DNA of 64,000 bases from Ancistrus triradiatus. Taxonomy: Eukaryota; Chordata; Actinopteri; Siluriformes; Loricariidae. This document shows, piece after piece, positions 57,800 through 64,000 of the stretch (position 1 is the stretch's first letter; every line of letters begins with the position of its first letter). The stretch lies in contig JAJAGP010000170.1 in NCBI GenBank assembly GCA_025084515.1, forward strand, positions 554,529 to 618,528. The letters run 5' to 3'. A model generated the notes under the pieces. It searched no databases and was not told where the DNA came from. It was given only the letters and a program-made list of their open reading frames with translations. Made by a program: the position numbers and the translations under genes.

Positions 57800-58370
57800 A
57801 AGTGTATGCTGTATGGTGACACAGGTACAAACCTAAGCTAATGTGAGAGAAAATACCCGACAGCAACCAACATCCCAGTTGATAAGGCATCCAGTAGGGT
57901 TATTTTTTATTGATGACTGACTAAACATTGAATTTAGAGGGATAAATTACCTTTAAAGGGTATGTCACCAATCTCCAAGTGTTGGGATCTGTTACTTTTC
58001 ACCAACCAAACTAGTTTCCAATCACCTTAGTTGACAAGTTGGGTTGGTGAAAAGTAACAGATCCCAACAGTTGGAGATGGGTGACTCCCAATTCCTCTGC
58101 TCATTGTCTTTGAGGGTTCGGTATGGATAGTGATCATGTGTGGCTTAAACCCCTTCTTTCTCCCTGCTGTCTGTGCTTGTCTAAGGTAAATCATAAATCT
58201 GTCTTCATGATCCCTGTAAAAAAACAGACAAGTTTACAAGACACACTTTAAATCTCAGTCCTCAGTCCTCAGAGTTCTCAGTCCATCACACTACAGTGTT
58301 TGTGCTGGTATGAGTACTGAGTGCAGAGACCGATTAGCACAGGTAATAATTTTGAAATATCTTCTTCTAT
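57800..58370 (+). repeat. Ancient direct duplication, copy 2, with deletion
   Basis: Follows copy 1 but lacks about 690 bp: CTGAGTGCAGAG joins directly to ACCGATTAGCACAGG. It also gained an inverted insertion that creates a hairpin (57966-58090). Confidence 0.75.
57966..58090. repeat. Hairpin from inverted templated insertion
   Basis: The sequence AAGTGTTGGGATCTGTTACT with TTTCACCAACC is repeated in inverse orientation (GGTTGGTGAAAAGTAACAGA with TCCCAACAGTT) after a spacer of about 33 bases. Copy 1 of the duplication lacks the inverted arm, so it is derived. Confidence 0.85.
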
Positions 58371-58419
58371 AATGGTTAAAATAGTTTTTTTTGTACTTGC
58401 ACTGCCAGATTTAAAATAT

Positions 58420-58917
58420 ACTCCATGGACAAAAAAATTAGTCACCTTGCGTGTTTAAGGTGGTAGTAATTTCAGCCTCCTGCACATAGCGTTGCAATTA
58501 CCTGTGGGGTGTGCAACAGGATTCATAGATTGAGAAGAATGGACTGCAAGGCAGATATTAATGATTGGCAAAAAGGAGTGATTGCATTTGAATGTGCCAA
58601 AGGCCATAGTGTGAAGGAACATTCCTCAGCAGACACGCATTTGGACTGGCCAGCAAAATCCCCAGATGTGAATCCTTTCAAAAATCTGTGGGACTACCTA
58701 GAACAACAAATGTGATGCCACGGAAGGCATCCACAAAACCTGGCCGATCTGTGCAATTCCATGATGCAAGAGAGGCTGAACATTGATGTCGCCTATATCC
58801 AGAAACTTGTCCAGTCCATCCCAAATCGAATCTTAGCTGTTATTCGTGCTCGTGGCGGTATTACGTGCTGTTAGGAACGTTTCAGTCACAGGTGACTCAT
58901 TTTTTGTCTGGTGAGTA
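58420..58917 (+). mobile_element. Internally deleted Tc1-like element, family 7
   Basis: Ends CTCCATGGACAAAAAAATTA with GTCACC and, inverted, CTCACCAGACAAAAAATGAG with TCACC, each next to TA. About 500 bp against a usual 1.3-1.6 kb. Confidence 0.75.
58540..58873 (+). pseudogene. Tc1-like transposase remnant
   Basis: MDCKADINDWQKGVIAFECA with KGHSVKE is the HTH start. After a large deletion HLDWPAKSPDVNPFKNLWDY corresponds to WPAKSPDLNPIENLWD, with the catalytic Glu changed to Lys. After a stop the C-terminus continues LCNSMMQERLNI, YIQKLVQSIPNRILAVIRAR and GGITCC. No catalytic residue survives. Confidence 0.8.
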
Positions 58918-58919
58918 TA

Positions 58920-59110
58920 TGAAGGATACAGGCATGGAATCTCCAAGACAAAGAGTGGCAGTCAAATGGGCTGTACTGAACACCTCAGTGACTCAGAGGT
59001 TTGCCAACTTTGACAGAGAACTGGGCTGACTTGTACAAAGCCCTGACCTTAATGCCATCAGACACCTTTGAGATAAATTAAAAGGTCAACAATGAGCCAG
59101 GGGGCTGATG
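58920..59110 (+). pseudogene. Possible short Tc1 transposase remnant
   Basis: AGCCCTGACCTTAATGCCAT followed by CAGACACCTTTGAGATAAAT resembles SPDLNPIEHLWDEL of Tc1 transposases. Nothing else can be read. Confidence 0.35.
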
Positions 59111-59820
59111 GTATGAATGTAACAGCTGTAGTTTTGAATTGGCAATATGTTTGTTTCTTTTAAATCACCACCAATTCATGACAGGAGCAAAGTTATAACA
59201 ATAATAGTCAGTCACACTAACACTGGGGGCCATTTAGTGTGACCAGTGAATCTAATGCATGTTATGATTATTATTATTATTATTATTATTACTAGTAGTA
59301 GTAATAGTAGTTGGAACCCAGAGGCCAGGACTGAACACGGTGTAAAGGCAGCTCAAACCAGAACTCACCAGAGGTGGGATATAAACCAGGGTGATTGAAT
59401 ATTGTGATGTCCTGCCAATGAGTCAACCTGTTTCATGTACTGCCTCTGAGTTGCATTTCAAGTTGCAAGTGACACAAGTTGTTTGGTCCAATTTGTGCTG
59501 ATACCTGTGAGTCAGTTGGACCCTGTCTGGACAGCATTGTTCCAATGGGTATTCCCTGTTGCCAGAGGGGCGAAGGGACAGTGTAACTGGGTTTCAGACC
59601 AGTTTCTACATTAACAGGATTGCAATCAGCACTTGAATTCCAGTTGTGCATACAATTAGGTCTTCAATTTGGGGTACATTTCACATCTCCCAGATAAACT
59701 TTTTGTTATTAAAAAATCTTTTTTGTGAGTACCATTTTTGTACTAGTTTTTAAGACTAATACTAATTATAATAAACTTCCACTAATAATAATGCTTGATG
59801 CATATTTTAGGCACAGTCTA
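59111..59820. other. Unassigned spacer
   Basis: A (TTA)n run at about 59264-59292; otherwise nothing recognised. Confidence 0.3.
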
Positions 59821-59822
59821 TA

Positions 59823-61374
59823 CAGTGGTGAACCCTTTAGAATGTTCTATATTTCTGCATAAATATGACCTAAAACATCATCAGATTTTCACACAAGTTC
59901 TACAAGTAGATAAAGACAATCAAGTTAAACAAATGAGACAAAAATATTATACATGGTCATTTATATTTATTGAAGAAAATGATCCAATATTACATATTAG
60001 TGAGTTGCAAAAGTATGTGAACCTCTAGGATTAGCAGTTAATTCGAAGGTGAAATTAGCGGCAGGTGTTTTCAATCAATGGGATGACAAATCAGGTGTGA
60101 GTGGGCACCCTGTTTTATTTAAAGAACAGCGATCTATCAAAGTCTGCTCTTCACAACACACGTTTGTTGGAGTGTATCATGCTCATCAGGTTGGAAAAGG
60201 TTACAAAACCATCTCTAAAGAGTTTAGACTCCACTAATCCACAGTCAGACAGATTGTGTACAAATGGAGGAAATTCAAGGCCATTGTTACCCTCCCCAGG
60301 AGTGGTTGACCAACAAAGATCACTCCAAGAGCAAGGCGTGTAATATTTGGTGAAGTCATAAAGGACCCCAGGGTAACTTTTAAGCAGCTGAAGGCCTCTC
60401 TCACATTGGCTAATGTTAATGTTCATGAGTCCACCATCAGAAAAACACTGAACAACAATGGTGTGCATGACAGGGTTGCAAGGAGAAAGTCAATGCTCTC
60501 CAAAAAGAACATTGCTGCTCGTCAGCAGTTTGCTAAAAATCACGTGGACAAGCCAGAAGGCTATTGGAAGAATGTTTTGTGGACGGATGAGACCAAAATA
60601 GAACTTTTTTGGTTTAAAAGAAAAACGTTATATTTGGAGAAAGGAAAACACTGCATTCCAGCATAAGAACCTTATCCCATCTGTGAAACATGGTGGTGGT
60701 AGTATCATGGTTTAGGCCTGTTTTGCTGCATCTGGGATCCAGAGCGGCTTGCCATCATTCATGGAACAATGAATTCTGAATTATATCAGTGAATTCTAAA
60801 GGAAAATGTTAGGACAATCTGTCCATGAACTGAATCTCAAGAGAAGGTGGGTCATGCAGGCAAGACAACGACCCTAAGCACACAAGTCGTTCTACCAAAG
60901 AATGGTTAAAGAAGAATAAAGTTCATGTTTTGGAATGGCCAAGTCAAAGTCCTGACCTTAATCCAGTCTAAATGTTGTGGCAGGACCTGAAGCGAGCAGT
61001 TAATGTGAGGAAACCCACCAACATCCCAGAGCTGAAGCTGTTCTGTACGGAGGAATGGGCTACAATCCCTTCAAGCTGGTGTGCAGGACTGATCAACAGT
61101 TACAGGAAACGTTTAGTTGCAGTTATTGCTGCACAGGTGGGTCACACCAGATACTGAAAGCAAAGGTTCACATACTTTTGCCACTCACTAATATGTAATA
61201 TTGGATCATTTTCCTCAATAAATAAATGAGCAAGTATAATATTTTTGTCTAATTTGTTTAACTGGGTTCTCTTTATCTACTTTTAGGACTTGCATGAAAA
61301 TTTGATGTTTTAGGTCATATTTATGCCGCAATATAGAAAATTCTAAAGGGTTCACAAACTTTCAAGCACCACTG
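59823..61374 (+). mobile_element. Tc1-like transposon, family 1, most complete copy
   Basis: TA-flanked (59821-59822 and 61375-61376). Left end CAGTGGTGAACCCTTTAGAA (about 14 bases shorter than its inverse, ...TTTCAAGCACCACTG). TIRs of about 200 bp; total 1552 bp. The element is the reference copy for the family in this window. Confidence 0.92.
60179..61157 (+). pseudogene. Tc1-like transposase pseudogene, family 1
   Basis: The start is damaged: ATG at 60179 is followed directly by LIRLEKVTKPSLK..., about 50 bases of the N-terminus being lost. Then come KTLNNNGVHDRVARRKSMLS, VLWTDETKIELFWFKRK (first Asp) with a +1 shift in the T run, RKENTAFQHKNLIPSVKHGG, a TAG in the VWACFAA region, a shifted QDNDPKHTSRSTKEW (second Asp), NPV*MLW in place of NPIEMLW (Glu replaced by a stop), and the C-terminus INSYRKRLVAVIAAQVGHTR with Y and stop at 61157. 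Confidence 0.88.
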
Positions 61375-61437
61375 TACATGTCTTCAGCTCCTGATTCTTA
61401 CATTGAACATCAATTAACAGGAACTAACTCAATCTAT

Positions 61438-61562
61438 GGTGGTGCAGTGGTTCCTGACCCCATGCTCTGCCTGTGTGGAGTTTGCATGTTCTCCACTTGA
61501 CCGTGTGGCACCGACTTTCTCGTGACTTCAAAATAGGATTAAGTGGATAAGACAATGAATGA
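61438..61562 (+). repeat. AFC-like SINE, internally deleted
   Basis: TGGTGGTGCAGTGGTTCCTG head, GTGTGGAGTTTGCATGTTCT core and GGATTAAGTGGATAAGACAA with TGAATGAC tail; the region between is missing. Confidence 0.65.
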
Positions 61563-62336
61563 CTAATTTAAACAAATTAAATTTTCTAATATTCATAGAG
61601 TGCGTACTCTGTTAACTGTTATGAAATTAATGAACACATGAAAGTAACTGAAAAAGCATTTTGTGCCTGTCCCAATATTCTGTTTAGCTCTATTACTTCT
61701 GTTATAAAACCACACAGAAATCTGCAAATAATTCTAATAAAAAGCATGTGATCTGCACCCAGTGATGTCACCGAGGATACTCCAACAGTATATTCAGAAT
61801 TTGTCATAATTGTTATAATTGTTATTAGTATATGAGAGAATGAGAGAATCTAGTTTAGATTAATGCATGCTAAGATGTGTGCATAAATCCATGAGTCAAC
61901 TGATTAGTTTATTCCAAATGTAAACTCTGTGCATAGTTTGTTTACACATTTTAATTAAGGGCACTTTATGTAAGTTTATTGTATAAATCTTGCATATATG
62001 TTCTTGAACTGCAGTATTTCTATGAGCTATTTTTGATCTCATCTCAACACAACTCGAAATAGCACCCTGTTTTACTCTAATATTTACACATGTAAATGTA
62101 TAGCTCTAAACTATATAGGCTATAAAACTCATGTTAGATGTTTCAAAGTGCTATTCTATGCATAGTGCACCTTTAATAATAAATACCAATTTAAAAAATG
62201 TAGCATGAGGGGTAGTGTGCCATTAAGTTAACTGCTCAGTTAACTTCAACTACTATTCAAGATAGTCTACTTTAAATTCACTTAGAATTGAAATTAGATT
62301 TTATCGTTTCAGATAGAGAGGTCAGGACAAAAAAAA
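61563..62336. other. Unassigned spacer
   Basis: AT-rich, nothing recognised. Confidence 0.3.
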
Positions 62337-63684
62337 ATGGGAGAACTCCAAATTATACAGAGAAATTCAGAAATTACAGATTTTTCTGAAAAAGAACTGC
62401 TGTCAGAAAATACCAAAACATGTCCAGAGGTTGACGTGTCTGAATTCTTTCCATCCAAACAGCAGGAAACAGATAGGAGGACATAAAATCACAGCAGGCC
62501 TCCAAACAACTCTCTTTTTTCATAATGTGCTCATAACAACATCAGACTAAAGTACCAAGACACTAAAGATGAGAGAATGTGTCAGATGCCACAAACTGTT
62601 TGGAAAGATCATGAAAAATTACAAGCTACAGAAGCAGCACAAACCTTACTTGGGTTTTCAAGAAAGTGGTTTGGCAAGAGACCCCAAAGCAAACTGTGTC
62701 TTCGTAGAAGAAATGTCAAGTTCAATGGCAATGTCTATGGCAAGCTCCAAAAGAAGTTACAGGAATGTTTTTTAGAGCTGAAAGCCAAAAATGCAAAAAT
62801 AATGATGCATAATAATAATAAAATAAAAAATAATTGAATGTTTTATTTTTTAGAAGAGTTTCCTAAATATAATACATTCAATCATCTTTATGGTAACGTC
62901 TTATTGATAATCCACCAAGTCAGCTGTCATGTGCACTTTTCTGTTGCATGCATTTTATATGGGTTGCCCACCCATCCACAACTGACAAAGAAACCTGTTT
63001 CTGTAAGGTCATGAAAACTTATTCTTCCCTTTGCAGAAGCTTCATACACTCCAGATTCTTGGGCTGAGTGACTAGCTCCACCGTGACTATAATGCTGAGG
63101 CGCCACTGAGATTTGTTCAGTAAAATGAACAGGGAGAAAAGAAGAATAAAAACAAATGAAGTGAGAATGAATCACAACCAAGCAATTGTATTACTGTCTG
63201 CTAAATGCCTGCACCTTTGCACAGCTGTTCTAGATGATGAACCAAGCTGTGCCAAAACTAAACTCCCAGTAGTTCTTTCCACAAAGCACCTATATCAGAT
63301 AATCACATTCACACCAGGAGAGATCATCTACAGAAATGTCAACTGTCTCTGCTCAACACAGATTCTAGAGGAGATTCTTGAATGGCTATATGTTACAACA
63401 CAAAGGTCTGAATTTGATGTTCAGCCCATCCATTCTGTCATCATGCAATCTGCAGCAAGCATAGATAACAGATTAAATCAACAGGGAAAGCAAAAATATA
63501 ATTGGACTTACAATTGGTGTGTCATCAAATATGATGTTGACATTTATGCTGGGACCATTTTCGAGGTCAGATACACACAAGGAAATGTCACATGCCAAAC
63601 CGTGAGGATATTTTGTGGTATCTCTTTGATGATGTCCACAGTCAATATCAGCGACAGGACATCATGCAGGAATTGTTTTCCTAG
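62337..63684 (+). pseudogene. Decayed gene of a fish multicopy family, function unknown
   Basis: Three coding-looking stretches on one strand. First, ATG at 62337 opens 49 codons (MGELQIIQRNSEITDFSEKE ...). Second, 62569-62837 has two overlapping frames, with KLQKKLQECFLELKAKN near the end. Third, 63113-63590 is long and open, with LYQIITFTPGEIIYRNVNCL and WCVIKYDVDIYAGTIFEV. After a shift at about 63593 the next frame reads PNREDILWYLFDDVHSQYQR and stops at 63682. I recall the pairing of W-C-V-x-x-Y-D...Y-x-G with W-P-x-x-x-D-I-L-W-Y as the C-terminal pattern of an abundant fish protein group linked to mobile DNA; no function is assigned. A piece between the two motifs is deleted. Could also be a spliced gene, but frame changes without clear splice sites favour decay. 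Confidence 0.5.
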
Positions 63685-64000
63685 TGTGTGTTGTTGTGTT
63701 TGTCTGTTTGTGTTTTCTGTCTGGAGATCCAACATCACTCCATACCCTTTTTTTGGTAAAACCCTTCCCAATGAACCAGATACTGTAAACCTCGTCCCCT
63801 GCGCCTCACATCCAGGAGGCAGCTGATGGTGTATGCTGGTGTTCGCATGCCCAGGGTGTGAGGGAGATAATATGGGGAAGCATGGGGGCCATGCTTCCAT
63901 GGGGGCTGCATAATGACTATGGATATTCAGGTTCCCCTGCCCTTGATTAATAGGTGGGGCCCAGATTAGTGTGCTTTTCTATGGTCTGGTCTTCTATGCT
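63685..64000. other. Right-edge spacer with small hairpin
   Basis: GGAAGCATGG, GGG, CCATGCTTCC at 63876-63898 is a perfect 10-bp-arm inverted repeat. No coding frame past the stop of the preceding remnant. Confidence 0.4.

Overview
This window looks like teleost fish DNA: AT-rich, intron- or intergenic-like, and built mostly from transposon remnants. The diagnostic families are Tc1-like elements with long terminal inverted repeats (TIRs), hAT elements with 8-bp target-site duplications (TSDs), MITEs starting CAGTGGT, a pogo-like element, tRNA-derived SINEs with an L2-type tail, AFC-like SINEs, an L2 LINE fragment and a solo LTR. All of these are familiar from fish genomes. The species cannot be named from the sequence alone. 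There is no operon-like coding layout, no rRNA, no functional-looking tRNA and no CRISPR array. I found no intact protein-coding gene; every coding signal I can support is a broken transposase, a reverse transcriptase fragment or a degenerate gene remnant.

Layout. 1-13 kb: a rearranged Tc1 copy (615-2405), a deleted Tc1 (3643-4168) probably inside a hAT, several SINEs, an old hAT mosaic (7145-8103) and a MITE (10031-10806), with long unassigned spacers. 13-31 kb: hAT remnant, two related Tc1 copies (15626-16781 and 23112-24581) joined to an inverted segmental duplication, a 0.9-kb MITE, a third Tc1 family (22530-23110), a Tc1 of the first family (25368-26345), a small hAT, a SINE, another MITE and a deleted Tc1 (29734-30590). 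32-46 kb: hAT elements with readable TSDs, one holding a full-length Tc1 (34814-36427), one holding a pogo-like element (40663-41233), one holding a 134-bp palindrome (38601-38734), and a Harbinger-like element containing a solo LTR. 46.8-50.2 kb: an old Tc1/mariner-type element interrupted by both a Tc1 and a hAT. 51.8-52.1 kb: the only CpG/GC-rich segment that looks like a promoter and first exon of a host gene, transcribed leftward. 53-55 kb: L2, Tc1 and fold-back remnants. 56.5-58.4 kb: an ancient direct duplication. 59.8-61.4 kb: a near full-length Tc1. 62.3-63.7 kb: a decayed host-like or transposon-like gene.

How parts relate. Insertions give a relative chronology: older elements (46819-50174; hATs at 34311 and about 39656; MITE at 38973) are split or flanked by younger ones. 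Two or more Tc1 families supply long TIRs that appear to have driven capture, internal deletion and inverted duplication. The L2 tail shared with the SINE fits LINE-dependent SINE mobilisation. If the promoter-like segment near 52 kb is real, most of the window to its left is probably first intron or upstream DNA of neighbours. I did not find convincing evidence of a new functional system; the most unusual items are structural (palindrome, captured flank, templated hairpin insertion, fold-back element).
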